Assembly: GCA_026417415.1 (NCBI GenBank)
Contig: JAOADG010000024.1
Location: 25,081 to 89,080 of the forward strand
Origin: a bacterium
GTDB taxonomy: Bacteria; Electryoneota; JAOADG01
Direction: 5' to 3'
DNA: 64,000 nt
The notes under the pieces are model-generated. The model did no database searches, was not told the origin of the DNA, and saw only the letters and a program-made list of their open reading frames with translations. This document shows, one piece after another, positions 18,137 to 27,640 of the stretch. Within the stretch, counting starts at the first letter, position 1. The number at the start of each line of letters is the position of its first letter. The position numbers and the translations under genes were made by a program.

Positions 18137-20269
18137 ATGGAAAAAATAACACGCGCATTATTTAAAGAGAAACTTCCGTTCTTTTTACTCTTTGTATTAA
18201 TAGCTTTGTTCGTACTCATCGTGATGTGGATTGGGAACTATGGTATCCAATCGGGTGATGGCGCTGAACTTGGGACTGTAGCAAGGTTTTATGGAATCCC
18301 TCATCCAACTGGTTATCCACTGTTTATATCCATCGTGCGATTGTTCTTTTTATTTTGCCAAGATGGACAAATGGCAGTAGCCATTTTTTCGCGCTTGTGT
18401 TGGATCGTGGGGTTACTTGTTTTAACACTACCCAATTCAATTCGGACGTTAGATATAACGAAAGTATTCTTTCATCTAAGCATTTTAATTCTTTTGTACA
18501 CTTGGACATCCAAATCAATGAGTGCAGAGACCGCAGAAGTGTATTCATTTCTGTTTTTGTTCCTTGCAATCATTTTAAGAATCTATTCTCAAAATCCTTT
18601 ATTAACCTCATACATTACCGGATTAGCCATTTCACATCATTGGTTAGCATTGGGAATCATTCCAATTTGGCTTTCCAGTTTGTATAAAATACAAAAAGCT
18701 AGAACATTCAAATTGACTGTAGTTTACCTAACATTTTTTATTTTGGGTTTATCTACTTGGCTCATTCTATTTATTCGTGCAGACGCTGCGATTCCAGTGT
18801 CTTGGAATGCTGTTGAAGGAATGCAAAATGTGTGGGCTCATATTACAGGAAGATCTTACCTTACCACGATAGGTTGGTCTTTATCCAATCTAAAAACTCA
18901 ATCGTATTGGATACCACAAATATTTTTTCCCTTAGGAATTCTATTTTTTATTCTTTCAGTTGTCTATGGGTATTGGACTTATCGTAAGTATAAACATCAG
19001 AACGATGATCATCAACGAACTATAACCGTAATCGTTGAAGGGGGTTCATTGTTTGTCTTTTTGTTGCTAACATTGGGCTATCCAATACCGGATAAACAGG
19101 GATATTTTCTTGCTACTGCAGCATTCTTTGGATATTGGAGCCATCAAGCCGTTGAACTAATATCCGATAGATTGGAGCAAAAAAGATCGTTCCTTTTGAT
19201 TTCGATGATAGTACTTATTGTCTCAATTGTGTATTCATCAAGAGTGATACAAAACCAAGTAATGGATGCAAAGTTGAGCAATGATTTAAGAAACCAATAT
19301 ACCCAATCATTTTTGAATGCATTACCCAATGGAACGATTGTATTTGCAGGTGGGGATCATACCTCTTTCCCTTTGATAGCCGCTGAACTATCAAAAGGTG
19401 AAGGGAAGCCAATTACCATTCTTTCAGCAAAACTGAGAAAAAAAGAGTTAAACCGACTTCTTGAAAAGTACAACGGCGGAAGAGTTGATGTACCAGATGT
19501 ACGTCTCCAATTGGGATTGGTATATCCCAGACCAGTGGTAATCGTTATTGATCCATTTTCAAGTCAACACGATGCAGTGCACCTTGCGTTTCGTGTAGCA
19601 CAGTTAAGGTTGAATCACCCAGACACATTGAGAAATATTGAACTGGTTCCAAGAGGAAGTGTCTATCAATTAAGACGGAACAACGAACCTCTCATTCCTG
19701 AAGTTCAAATACCAAAATGGCAAAAGGAGATTCCAAATGATCCACTTTGGTCCATTGTTGAATGGTTAAACACACAAAAAACGGGTAAAATCAATGAAAC
19801 AGCCCAAAAAATTGTATCTAAGTTAATTGAACAAAAACGGTGGGATTTAGTTGCTGAATTTGGAATTCATTTACGTTCTTTACAATTTTGGGAACTGGCT
19901 GAATGGTGCTATCGTCTTGCTTTGCAACATTTTCCTACTGGAAGTAAAGAGCAAGAGAAATTATTAAAAGCCATCGCGAATATCTATCGCGATCGTGCGA
20001 ATTTAGCAATGGCAAAGAACAATGAAACATTGGCACTAACTTTGTTTGAAAAATCGTTACAATTGGATCCGTATCATCCTCAAACTTTGAAAACGGTGGG
20101 TTTGTTATACATCGGTAGAAATGATTATGAAAATGGGATTATCAAGTTGCGTAAGTACCTTGAACTTCAAGAAGATCCGATGATCCGAAGCTTGTTGGAT
20201 GAAGGGGGTAAAATTCGTGTGAAATTACCAAGCAAAGAAAATCAATTGAGTCAACCCAATGTTCATTGA
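18137..20269 (+). CDS. DUF2723 multi-pass membrane protein with C-terminal TPR repeats
   Basis: A 710-residue integral membrane protein. Residues about 15-385 hold 10-11 hydrophobic segments; the loop after the first one reads SGDGAELGTVARFYGIPHPTGYPLF, the diagnostic DUF2723 (TMEM260/PMT-like GT-C) motif with an acidic residue in the extracytoplasmic loop. Vertebrate TMEM260 is an O-mannosyltransferase, so a GT-C glycosyltransferase using a lipid-linked sugar is likely. A soluble region follows, and TPR-like repeats occupy about 590-690 (LALTLFEKSLQLDPYHPQTLKTVGLL). It follows the dehydratase by 19 bases and overlaps obg by 11 bases. Donor and acceptor unknown. Confidence 0.8.
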   Translation: MEKITRALFKEKLPFFLLFVLIALFVLIVMWIGNYGIQSGDGAELGTVARFYGIPHPTGYPLFISIVRLFFLFCQDGQMAVAIFSRLCWIVGLLVLTLPNSIRTLDITKVFFHLSILILLYTWTSKSMSAETAEVYSFLFLFLAIILRIYSQNPLLTSYITGLAISHHWLALGIIPIWLSSLYKIQKARTFKLTVVYLTFFILGLSTWLILFIRADAAIPVSWNAVEGMQNVWAHITGRSYLTTIGWSLSNLKTQSYWIPQIFFPLGILFFILSVVYGYWTYRKYKHQNDDHQRTITVIVEGGSLFVFLLLTLGYPIPDKQGYFLATAAFFGYWSHQAVELISDRLEQKRSFLLISMIVLIVSIVYSSRVIQNQVMDAKLSNDLRNQYTQSFLNALPNGTIVFAGGDHTSFPLIAAELSKGEGKPITILSAKLRKKELNRLLEKYNGGRVDVPDVRLQLGLVYPRPVVIVIDPFSSQHDAVHLAFRVAQLRLNHPDTLRNIELVPRGSVYQLRRNNEPLIPEVQIPKWQKEIPNDPLWSIVEWLNTQKTGKINETAQKIVSKLIEQKRWDLVAEFGIHLRSLQFWELAEWCYRLALQHFPTGSKEQEKLLKAIANIYRDRANLAMAKNNETLALTLFEKSLQLDPYHPQTLKTVGLLYIGRNDYENGIIKLRKYLELQEDPMIRSLLDEGGKIRVKLPSKENQLSQPNVH

Positions 20270-21281
20270 TTATGCTACTTTGACCATCAAAGCTGGACGT
20301 GGTGGAGATGGATGTGTAAGTTTTAGAAGAGAAAAATTTGTACCCAAAGGTGGTCCAGATGGTGGTGATGGCGGCAAAGGGGGAGATGTCATTTTTGTTG
20401 TTGATCCCAATCGTACAACTCTTTTAGATTTTCGCTATGTCCATCATTTTGAAGCAGAAAACGGGATGCATGGAAGTGGAAATAAAATGACGGGAAGAAA
20501 TGGAAAAGATTGTATCATTCCCGTTCCCCAAGGTACATTGGTGAAAGATAAAGAAACAGGTGAAATTTTAGCCGATCTAACAAGTATTGGACAAAAATGG
20601 ATTGCTGCAAAAGGCGGAAAAGGGGGAAAAGGAAATAGTAATTTTGCAACCTCTGTAAATCGTGCACCAAGAAAAGCAACCCCCGGAAAAGAAGGTGAAG
20701 AAAAGTCGCTTATTTTAGAACTTAAACTTATTGCAGATGTAGGATTGGTGGGAAAACCAAATGCAGGAAAGTCCACGTTATTGGCTACAGTTACTGCAGC
20801 AAGACCCAAGATTGCAGATTATCCTTTTACTACACTCGAACCAAACTTGGGAATTGTTCCACTCCCAGAATTTCGCTCGTTTGTCATGGCAGATATTCCC
20901 GGTTTAATTGAGGGTGCGAGCCAAGGAAAAGGATTAGGGTATCGGTTTTTAAGACACATTGAACGTACCAGATTGCTGCTCATTTTAATTCCAATGGATA
21001 GCGAAAACCCAAAAGAAGAATTGATGATGTTACTCAATGAGTTAAATCATTATTCAGAGGAATTGGTAAAGAAACCTAGATTGGTGGTCCGTTCAAAAAG
21101 TGATTTAATCTCGCAAAGTTCAATAGAATTAGAAGAAGCGATTTTATCTTTTTCAGCAGTTACACATCACAACATCAAAGAGTTAATTTATCGTATTGAC
21201 CAAGAACTAAAAACCATTCCCCAAACACGGTTTCCAATCACTACCTTTGAAAATGAATCGGGTCAAGAGTTGTATGGATGA
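20259..21281 (+). CDS. obg: GTPase Obg/CgtA
   Basis: Conserved GTPase linked to 50S ribosome assembly and stress response. The 340 residues comprise the Gly-rich Obg fold 1-158 (repeats of GRGGDGCVSFRREK, GGPDGGDGGKGG), then the G domain: G1 VGKPNAGKST at about 162-171, switch II DIPGLIEGA, G4-like SKSD. It ends soon after the G domain, lacking the extra C-terminal domain some Obg proteins have. Its start lies inside the end of the DUF2723 gene and its end overlaps dprA by 8 bases. Confidence 0.97.
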   Translation: MFIDYATLTIKAGRGGDGCVSFRREKFVPKGGPDGGDGGKGGDVIFVVDPNRTTLLDFRYVHHFEAENGMHGSGNKMTGRNGKDCIIPVPQGTLVKDKETGEILADLTSIGQKWIAAKGGKGGKGNSNFATSVNRAPRKATPGKEGEEKSLILELKLIADVGLVGKPNAGKSTLLATVTAARPKIADYPFTTLEPNLGIVPLPEFRSFVMADIPGLIEGASQGKGLGYRFLRHIERTRLLLILIPMDSENPKEELMMLLNELNHYSEELVKKPRLVVRSKSDLISQSSIELEEAILSFSAVTHHNIKELIYRIDQELKTIPQTRFPITTFENESGQELYG

Positions 21282-22371
21282 AAATCATTTCTATCTTATC
21301 GCATTGTTAAGTGCGGATGGAATTGGTCCAAAGAGAGCTAAAACGCTAATTGATTTTTTTGGAACGCCTCAGAAGGCATTGCAAGGTACATCAAAGGATT
21401 GGCTTCAAGTTACAGATATCGGAGAAAACATAGCCAAAGCGTTGTATCAAAAAGAAAAATTATTTCAAGAAGCAGAAAAGATTTTACAGTTTTGTGTGAA
21501 AAACAATATTCACATTTTAACTTTAGAGGATGCAGATTATCCAAATTTATTGAAAGAAATCCATGATCCTCCTCTTTTACTTTATCAAAAGGGCACATTG
21601 AAGCCGGTTTGGGAAAAATCCATTTCTATTGTGGGAACACGATTGGCTACAGAATACGGTAAAAAAGTAGCCAATCAATTTGCAAAAGAGTTATCCTGTA
21701 ATGGATGGACAGTTGTAAGTGGATTAGCAATTGGGATTGATGGAGCTGCTCATAAAGGTGCTTTAGCAGGAGGTGTCGGGTCAACAGTTGGAGTATTGGG
21801 TTGTGGAATCAACGTTTACTACCCTCCTCAACACAAGAACCTGACAGAAGCAATTGTTGAACAAGGATTATTGCTGTCGGAATACCCTCCTAACGTACAA
21901 CCTGATGCTAGATATTTTCCACAAAGAAATCGTATCATAAGTGGTTTAACCAAAGGGACGGTGGTGATAGAAGCAGGCGATCATTCTGGAGCATTAATTA
22001 CGAGCGAATTGGCTATTGAACAAAATCGCGATGTGTTTGCTGTACCCGGAATGATTACTTCACCTTATTCCAAAGGCACCAATCAATTAATTCAAAAGGG
22101 TGCAAAGTTAGTGACTTCGGTCAATGACATTCTCAATGAATATGAACCTTACAATCATTTACCAAAAGCAGATCCGAATCAATTAGAGAATTTATCTACC
22201 GAAGAGAAAAAACTGTTTGAAGAATTGGCATATGGACCTTTTAGTGCAGATATTTTAGCTGAAAAGTTAAATTGGGACATCGGAAACGTGCTTAGTGTCC
22301 TAACTACTTTACAGTTAAAAGGCCTATTGGTGAATATGGCAGGTGAATACCATAGAACGGTGAGGGATTAA
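21274..22371 (+). CDS. dprA: DNA-processing protein DprA
   Basis: Loads RecA onto incoming single-stranded DNA during natural transformation. Length is 365 residues from the ATG at 21274 (MDENHFYLI); an in-frame ATG at 21247 would overlap obg by 35 bases and is less likely. An N-terminal helix-hairpin-helix/SAM-like region (GIGPKRAKTLIDFFG) precedes the Rossmann core with IVGTR, GLAIGIDGAAHKGAL, GCGINVYYPPQH, FPQRNRIISGL and GALITSELAIEQNR, then a C-terminal winged-helix (about 300-365). All hallmark DprA motifs are intact. It is followed one base later by the S41 protease. The presence of dprA alone does not prove competence. Confidence 0.96.
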   Translation: MDENHFYLIALLSADGIGPKRAKTLIDFFGTPQKALQGTSKDWLQVTDIGENIAKALYQKEKLFQEAEKILQFCVKNNIHILTLEDADYPNLLKEIHDPPLLLYQKGTLKPVWEKSISIVGTRLATEYGKKVANQFAKELSCNGWTVVSGLAIGIDGAAHKGALAGGVGSTVGVLGCGINVYYPPQHKNLTEAIVEQGLLLSEYPPNVQPDARYFPQRNRIISGLTKGTVVIEAGDHSGALITSELAIEQNRDVFAVPGMITSPYSKGTNQLIQKGAKLVTSVNDILNEYEPYNHLPKADPNQLENLSTEEKKLFEELAYGPFSADILAEKLNWDIGNVLSVLTTLQLKGLLVNMAGEYHRTVRD

Positions 22372-22372
22372 A

Positions 22373-24004
22373 ATGAAAACTCATAATCAAAATCAAAATG
22401 TAAATGTAAAAAAGCTTGTGTGGTTTGGCTGTATCGCAATTGCGGTTTTACTGGCATTTTTTACAGGATACAAACTCGCTCATAGTCAAGTATCACAAGG
22501 AGAATCCTTAACCTTTCATTTGCAAAAATTTTCTGAAGTAATTGCTAACATTAGAAATTCTTACGTAGAAGTGCCGGATATGGCGGATGTAATTGAGGGC
22601 GCGATTGTAGGAGCTTTGGAACAGCTGGATCCTCATTCGGTGTATATCCCTCCAGAAGAGGAAGAAAGGATAGAAGAACAATTTTCTGGTTCGTTTGAAG
22701 GAATCGGTATCCAATTTATTATTTATGAAAAAGTGATCACTGTTGTTTCACCTATTCCCGGAACGCCAGCAGAAAGAATGGGATTAAGAACAGGCGATAA
22801 AATCACTCACATTGATGACAAAAGTGCTTATGGGATTAAAGAAGAAGAGGTATTTAAACGAATTAGAGGACCAAAAGGGACAAAGGTAAAATTAACAGTA
22901 CGAAGGGCAGGCATAGATGAACCTTTAATTTTTATCATAACCAGAGATAGAATTCCTATCTATTCTATTGAAACAGCATTAATGGTAGATAATCAAACTG
23001 GGTACATCTTACTTAATCAGTTCACTTCTACCACCAGCGATGAATTAGAGGCAGCAATCGACTCATTACAAAAAGTTGGAATGAAACGTTTAATTTTTGA
23101 TTTAAGAAACAACAGCGGTGGACTATTGACTCAAGCAGTTTTAGTTGCATCCAAGTTTATTCCCAGCGGAAAATTAATTGTTTACACAAAAGGCAGAATT
23201 CCCAATTCAAACTTGGAATACCGAAGTTTATCAAGCGGCAAACATAGAAATTTCCCTTTGATTATTCTGGTAAATAACGGTTCTGCTTCTGCTTCTGAAA
23301 TCGTGGCAGGTGCAATTCAAGATTTGGATCGGGGATTAGTCATTGGGACCACAACCTTTGGAAAAGGGTTGGTTCAATCTCAAATTCCATTAAAAGACGG
23401 ATCGGTTTTACGATTAACTACTGCGCGTTACTATACTCCTTCAGGTCGCTTAATACAAAGACCCTACAAATTAGGAGACCGAAGTGGGTATATTGATGAT
23501 ATCCTAATGGATGAAACTCAGGATACAACTGAGGTAGATACTGTAAAAAGAGAAAAATTCAAAACTTCAGCAGGTAGAATCGTGTACGGAGGTGGTGGAA
23601 TTACACCAGATGTGAAGATTCAACCCACAAAATTATCGCTATCTTCTGCAAGGTTGAGAAATTCTAGAGTGATGATTGACCTTGCGCAACAGAAGGCGCC
23701 AGAATTGATTAAAAAATATGGTTCAAATTTTGAACAGTTTCAAAAGGAAGTTACAATCACAGATGAGATGTTATTGGAATTGGTAAAAGAAGCAAGAAGA
23801 ATTGATCCAAAAATTGAGATTAAAGAAGAAGATGTATTAAAAGATCGAGAGTTCTTAGCATTGACCTATAAAGGCGAGTTGGCACAAGCAGTTTTCAATT
23901 CTCGACAATCAAGATATCAAGTGGTAGTCCCTGAAGATGAATTGGTTAAGCAAGCACTTCAATTGTTTCCAAAAGCAGAAGAGATTGCTTCACTGCCGCG
24001 CTAA
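22373..24004 (+). CDS. Carboxyl-terminal processing protease, S41 family
   Basis: A membrane-anchored periplasmic protease of 543 residues. There is one N-terminal membrane segment (15-35), a helical region, a PDZ domain about 105-190 (GSFEGIGIQF, GTPAERMGLRTGDKI), then the S41 core with nucleophile S306 in GSASASEI and general base K331 in TTFGKG, 25 residues apart as in E. coli Prc. It cleaves proteins near their C-termini; targets are often envelope or T9SS-related proteins. It starts one base after dprA and is likely co-translated. Confidence 0.94.
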   Translation: MKTHNQNQNVNVKKLVWFGCIAIAVLLAFFTGYKLAHSQVSQGESLTFHLQKFSEVIANIRNSYVEVPDMADVIEGAIVGALEQLDPHSVYIPPEEEERIEEQFSGSFEGIGIQFIIYEKVITVVSPIPGTPAERMGLRTGDKITHIDDKSAYGIKEEEVFKRIRGPKGTKVKLTVRRAGIDEPLIFIITRDRIPIYSIETALMVDNQTGYILLNQFTSTTSDELEAAIDSLQKVGMKRLIFDLRNNSGGLLTQAVLVASKFIPSGKLIVYTKGRIPNSNLEYRSLSSGKHRNFPLIILVNNGSASASEIVAGAIQDLDRGLVIGTTTFGKGLVQSQIPLKDGSVLRLTTARYYTPSGRLIQRPYKLGDRSGYIDDILMDETQDTTEVDTVKREKFKTSAGRIVYGGGGITPDVKIQPTKLSLSSARLRNSRVMIDLAQQKAPELIKKYGSNFEQFQKEVTITDEMLLELVKEARRIDPKIEIKEEDVLKDREFLALTYKGELAQAVFNSRQSRYQVVVPEDELVKQALQLFPKAEEIASLPR

Positions 24005-24040
24005 CTACATTATCAATTGAATTATTGATAATTAGACACA

Positions 24041-24799
24041 ATGTACAAACAAAGCGGCTGGATATTCTTTTGTTTGCTTGTACTCATAGTAGTTACAAAT
24101 GCGGCCGAGTATAGTAAAAAACAGAAACATCAACAGATTGTCGATTCGCTAAAAAAAAGAGAAGCGAAACTTCCAACAAAACCCGATCCAGTTTCTTATT
24201 TGGATGATGCTACTGCAGGCACCTTCAAACCTAACACACCACCGAAGGGATTAGATCAACCGTTGGATGAACATAAAACTTTAGTGTTGGGTTACAGAAT
24301 TTTAGTGTATCAGACCAACGATGAAACAGATGCCAAAAAGTGGTTCAACAAGTTTATACATATGTATCAGACAAAAGTTTCTTTACGCTTTGAAAATGAC
24401 TCTTATTCCATTTTACTTGGGAATTTTCAAGATTCTATCCAAGCCCAACAATTTCTAAAACAAAATAAAGAAATCCATTCTTACCATCCAAAAATCATTC
24501 CATCACGCATTCTTAAAAATGAAAGTACCCGTAAACAGAATCCTATACCTATCGGTGAAAAAATACGTTGGACGATTCAAGTAGCCGTTTTATCCGATTA
24601 CCAGAAAGCACAAGAGTTTAGAAACCAATTAGACAATCAACTTCCCTTTCCGGTATTTATAAAAACTCAAAGTGCACACAAATGGACAATCCACGTGGGA
24701 GAGTTTTCAAATTTACAAGAAGCAGAGAATGCCACACAGAAATTAAAAAACTTAGGTTACCAACAACTCTGGATCAAACAATCAAAGGAAGAATTATGA
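24041..24799 (+). CDS. Exported SPOR-domain protein
   Basis: A 252-residue protein with an N-terminal hydrophobic signal or anchor (5-22), a polar linker, and two repeated SPOR-like halves: about 85-155 (RILVYQTNDETDAKKWF) and a clearer SPOR domain about 175-248 (WTIQVAVLSDYQKAQEFRNQL ... WTIHVGEFSNLQEAENATQKL). SPOR domains bind denuded septal peptidoglycan, so it probably acts in the periplasm at the division site. Its stop overlaps the DsbD start by 4 bases. An AT-rich palindrome lies just before its start (see rejected). Confidence 0.82.
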   Translation: MYKQSGWIFFCLLVLIVVTNAAEYSKKQKHQQIVDSLKKREAKLPTKPDPVSYLDDATAGTFKPNTPPKGLDQPLDEHKTLVLGYRILVYQTNDETDAKKWFNKFIHMYQTKVSLRFENDSYSILLGNFQDSIQAQQFLKQNKEIHSYHPKIIPSRILKNESTRKQNPIPIGEKIRWTIQVAVLSDYQKAQEFRNQLDNQLPFPVFIKTQSAHKWTIHVGEFSNLQEAENATQKLKNLGYQQLWIKQSKEEL

Positions 24800-26679
24800 A
24801 AAGAATAATCTATTGTTTTCTACTTTCTTTTTCCATCATTTTTCCAATAGTTGCTTTTTCTGAACCAATTCCTATTGATCAATTTGATCCAGAAAAAGAT
24901 ATCTCTGTTTCTTTTCAACCAAAAAAGTTAGAAAACAAGCCAATAGATACATTGCTGATCCAAATCCATGTTCCCAAAGGATATCACATCACCAGTATAG
25001 ATAACGGGTTCTTTTTCGTTCAAGTAAAAGAACAAGATGGCTTTCACTTTCAAAATCCAATTTACCCAAATCCAGTTTCTTTTGAGGGTGAGAAAGTATT
25101 CCAAGGTTTAGTTAAGGTGAAAATCCCATTTCAACTACCGACCGAAATCAAAAAGAATAAATTCATTTTTGATGTAACGGTAGGGTATCAAATATGTGCG
25201 GAATTTGGTGCGAAAACTTGTTTTATGCCAGTTGAACGCGCTCTTAACTGGTCGGTTGAATTAATCAAAATAACCAATCTTCAAGTTCAAGAAAATAAAC
25301 ATGAAGAACCCACCAAACCAGACACAACGATCATCCAACAACCCCTTACCGAAAACACCATCCAAGCAACTCAAGTATCAAAAAACAACTCATCAACCTC
25401 TCAAAGTTCTTTAGAAAATAGGTTCGTTGATGCACTACAGAAAGGGAGTGTGATTGCGTTCTTACTTGTGTTTTTAGGTGGCATATTGGCTTCTTTAACT
25501 CCTTGTGTGTATCCCATCATTCCTATTACGATGGGCTATATTGGAAGTAAAAGTGGTGGGAAAAAACTAAGAGGGTTTACGCTCTCTTTGGCATTTGTAT
25601 TAGGACTGGCAATTATCTATTCTCTGCTTGGACTATTTGCTGCATCTACAGGTGCATTATTTGGTGCATTTACACAAACCCCTGTGTTCTTAGCAATCAT
25701 CGGTACCATCATTGCAGTGATGGGAATATCCATGTTAGGCGTGTTTGATATACCTATTCCCGGATTTGCTGCTGAAGCACAAGCAAATCCCAAAGGTGGA
25801 TATTGGGGTGCAATACTGATGGGAGGTTTAAGTGGATTGGTTGCTGCTCCATGTGTCGGTCCCATATTAGTAGCGTTGCTTGCTTGGGTAGCAAAAACAG
25901 GAAGTATGGTATTAGGTTTCTTTCTTTTATTTACCTTTTCAATGGGGATGGGACTGCTTTTTATTGTGATTGGAACGTTTAGCGGTTTGCTCCAATCGTT
26001 ACCAAAAGCAGGTGAATGGATGGTCGCTATTAAAAAAGCGTTTGGGATTGCAATGATTGCCGGGGCAGTGTTTATTGTACGATCCATTTTACCTGAAACA
26101 ATCTATCATCTGGCATGGGCTTTGATCTTAGCATTTACAGCCATTTTATTGTGGGGAAAACCGATTCAACCAGAAGATGAACTTTCCATTGGAATTGCAT
26201 TCAGACGAGCGCTTGCCTTGATAGCAGCAGTACTAGCAATCTTATTTTTGACGTCTTCCTTTCCGATAGGAATAGCAAGTAAACAATTTTCAAATGAATT
26301 CAAAAACGCTGAATCCATCCCTTCCCCAAAATCAGAAATGGCATGGAAAATCAATCAAGAAGAACAAGTATTCAATTCTGCAAAACAAAACAATAAACGA
26401 ATATTGATAGATTTTTATGCCGATTGGTGTGCTGCATGTGTTGAACTGGATCACTACACATGGGTTGATCCTAAAGTCCAAAGTGCGGTAAGCGATTATG
26501 AATTGCTTAAATTTGATTTTACAAAACAGAGTCAACAAACCAAAGAACTTATGAAAAAATACAACATCTTGGGTTTGCCTACGGTGTTAGTTCTGGATCC
26601 GAATGGAAAAGAGTTAAGCCGTTTTACTGGATTCAAATCCGCAAATGAATTTTTAACTTGGTTAGAAAGCGTTCAGTAA
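24796..26679 (+). CDS. dsbD: Thiol:disulfide interchange protein DsbD
   Basis: Carries electrons from cytoplasmic thioredoxin to periplasmic thiol proteins. Start at 24796 (MKRIIYCFLL) is chosen because it gives a signal peptide, has AAAGGAAG upstream and overlaps the SPOR stop as ATGA; a longer frame from 24682 lacks these. The 627 residues hold all three modules: N-terminal domain with C134/C142, eight-segment membrane domain with C237 (LTPCVYP) and C353 (AAPCVGP), and C-terminal thioredoxin domain with C545-A-A-C548. All six redox cysteines are present. It is followed directly by thioredoxin and a TlpA-like protein, its likely donor and acceptor. Confidence 0.95.
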   Translation: MKRIIYCFLLSFSIIFPIVAFSEPIPIDQFDPEKDISVSFQPKKLENKPIDTLLIQIHVPKGYHITSIDNGFFFVQVKEQDGFHFQNPIYPNPVSFEGEKVFQGLVKVKIPFQLPTEIKKNKFIFDVTVGYQICAEFGAKTCFMPVERALNWSVELIKITNLQVQENKHEEPTKPDTTIIQQPLTENTIQATQVSKNNSSTSQSSLENRFVDALQKGSVIAFLLVFLGGILASLTPCVYPIIPITMGYIGSKSGGKKLRGFTLSLAFVLGLAIIYSLLGLFAASTGALFGAFTQTPVFLAIIGTIIAVMGISMLGVFDIPIPGFAAEAQANPKGGYWGAILMGGLSGLVAAPCVGPILVALLAWVAKTGSMVLGFFLLFTFSMGMGLLFIVIGTFSGLLQSLPKAGEWMVAIKKAFGIAMIAGAVFIVRSILPETIYHLAWALILAFTAILLWGKPIQPEDELSIGIAFRRALALIAAVLAILFLTSSFPIGIASKQFSNEFKNAESIPSPKSEMAWKINQEEQVFNSAKQNNKRILIDFYADWCAACVELDHYTWVDPKVQSAVSDYELLKFDFTKQSQQTKELMKKYNILGLPTVLVLDPNGKELSRFTGFKSANEFLTWLESVQ

Positions 26680-26717
26680 TCTATTCGTATCACTTAATTA
26701 GCAATTGAGGAATCAAT

Positions 26718-27038
26718 ATGGCACTACAACAATGGAATGACGAACAATTTGAACAAGGCATTCTATCGGAAATGTTGACGGTTGTTGATTTTAGCGCAAC
26801 ATGGTGTGGACCTTGTAAAAAACTTCATCCTATCATTGAAGAGTTAGCCAAAGAATATGAAGGAAAAATACAAGCAGTTGAAGTAGATGTTGGTATTGCA
26901 CAAAAAACAGCTGCGAAATATAACGTGTTTAGTGTTCCTCAAATTATATTTTTCCGTGCAGGCGAGCGTTTAGCAACGATGAATGGTTTGCAGTCAAAAG
27001 GAAAAATTGCTGAACAAATAGAGAGATTGTTGGTTTAA
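26718..27038 (+). CDS. trxA: Thioredoxin
   Basis: A cytoplasmic 106-residue thioredoxin with the canonical WCGPC site (C30/C33), the conserved cis-Pro in FSVPQ and no signal peptide. Located between dsbD and the TlpA-like gene in the same direction, it is the natural electron donor to DsbD, itself reduced by the thioredoxin reductase encoded at 35.2 kb. Other thioredoxins may exist elsewhere, so the symbol is by family. Confidence 0.94.
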   Translation: MALQQWNDEQFEQGILSEMLTVVDFSATWCGPCKKLHPIIEELAKEYEGKIQAVEVDVGIAQKTAAKYNVFSVPQIIFFRAGERLATMNGLQSKGKIAEQIERLLV

Positions 27039-27054
27039 TCATTAAGAGGATAAT

Positions 27055-27588
27055 ATGAAATATTTCAACCAATTCACTTATGTTTTGGGTACCCTATTGA
27101 TCATTTTATTACTGGTTATAGGGAATTTTAATTTTGCTTGTTCGTCAACTAAATCAAACGAGTTTCCTCATTTCAAAGTGACCACATTAGATGGTAAAGA
27201 ACTCGATTCGAAAAAGTTAACAGAAGGAAAAGTTGCAATTATCAATTTCTGGGCGACTTGGTGTCCACCTTGTAGAGAGGAAATTCCTCATTTTATTGAT
27301 TTGCAGAAAAAGTATGATGATAAAGTTCAATTTATTGGCATTTCTGTAGATCGTGATCCACCTGAGAAAGTGAAACAATGGACGGATAAAAACAAGGTCA
27401 ATTACCCAGTTGCAAGAGTAGAAATGAATTTTCAGCAACCCTATCAACAATTGCTGCCAAAAGAGATGAGAGGTGGCATCCCATATACTTTTATCCTTGA
27501 CAAAAATGGAAAAATTGTTGAGCGATTGGTTGGCTATCGAGATTATGAGTATTGGGAAAAAATGATCAAACGGTTATCTGCAAATTAG
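27055..27588 (+). CDS. TlpA/ResA-like membrane-anchored thiol-disulfide oxidoreductase
   Basis: A 177-residue thioredoxin-fold protein outside the cytoplasm. A hydrophobic N-terminus (8-24) ends in FNFAC (C29), a weak lipobox, so it is either a lipoprotein or uncleaved anchor. Active site WCPPC (C70/C73) in NFWATWCPPCREE, and cis-Pro in GGIPYTFI. Such proteins reduce apocytochrome c or other envelope thiols and receive electrons from DsbD. Last gene of the plus-strand operon; an intrinsic terminator begins 5 bases after its stop. Confidence 0.92.
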   Translation: MKYFNQFTYVLGTLLIILLLVIGNFNFACSSTKSNEFPHFKVTTLDGKELDSKKLTEGKVAIINFWATWCPPCREEIPHFIDLQKKYDDKVQFIGISVDRDPPEKVKQWTDKNKVNYPVARVEMNFQQPYQQLLPKEMRGGIPYTFILDKNGKIVERLVGYRDYEYWEKMIKRLSAN

Positions 27589-27592
27589 TTTT

Positions 27593-27620
27593 AATGGGTG
27601 GTGAAAGCCACCCATTCTTT
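27593..27620 (+). terminator. Intrinsic terminator at the end of the CapD-to-TlpA operon
   Basis: A perfect 9-bp stem, AATGGGTGG (27593-27601) with CCACCCATT (27608-27616), loop TGAAAG, is followed by CTTTTG. It ends 21 bases before the next gene's ATG. Confidence 0.85.
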
Positions 27621-27640
27621 TGAACCACTGGATTTCTCAA

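Noticed and set aside
20444-20809. 121-codon minus-strand frame inside obg
   Set aside because: Antisense of the Gly-rich Obg fold; obg is certain on the plus strand.
24009-24032. Perfect 9-bp AT-only palindrome before the SPOR gene (ATTATCAAT/ATTGATAAT)
   Set aside because: Too AT-rich to be a terminator and no T-run; such palindromes arise by chance in this base composition, though an operator is not excluded.
24682-24795. 38-codon N-terminal extension of DsbD
   Set aside because: It overlaps the SPOR gene, lacks a ribosome site and would hide a clean signal peptide at 24796.
25617-26087. 156-codon open frame on the minus strand inside dsbD
   Set aside because: It is the antisense of the membrane domain; its composition follows the complementary codons and it has no ribosome site or family match.
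27620-27640. TTG start 7 codons upstream for the DarT-like protein
   Set aside because: It falls at the end of the terminator T-run, so the transcript start would be tight; ATG at 27641 is more likely, though not certain.
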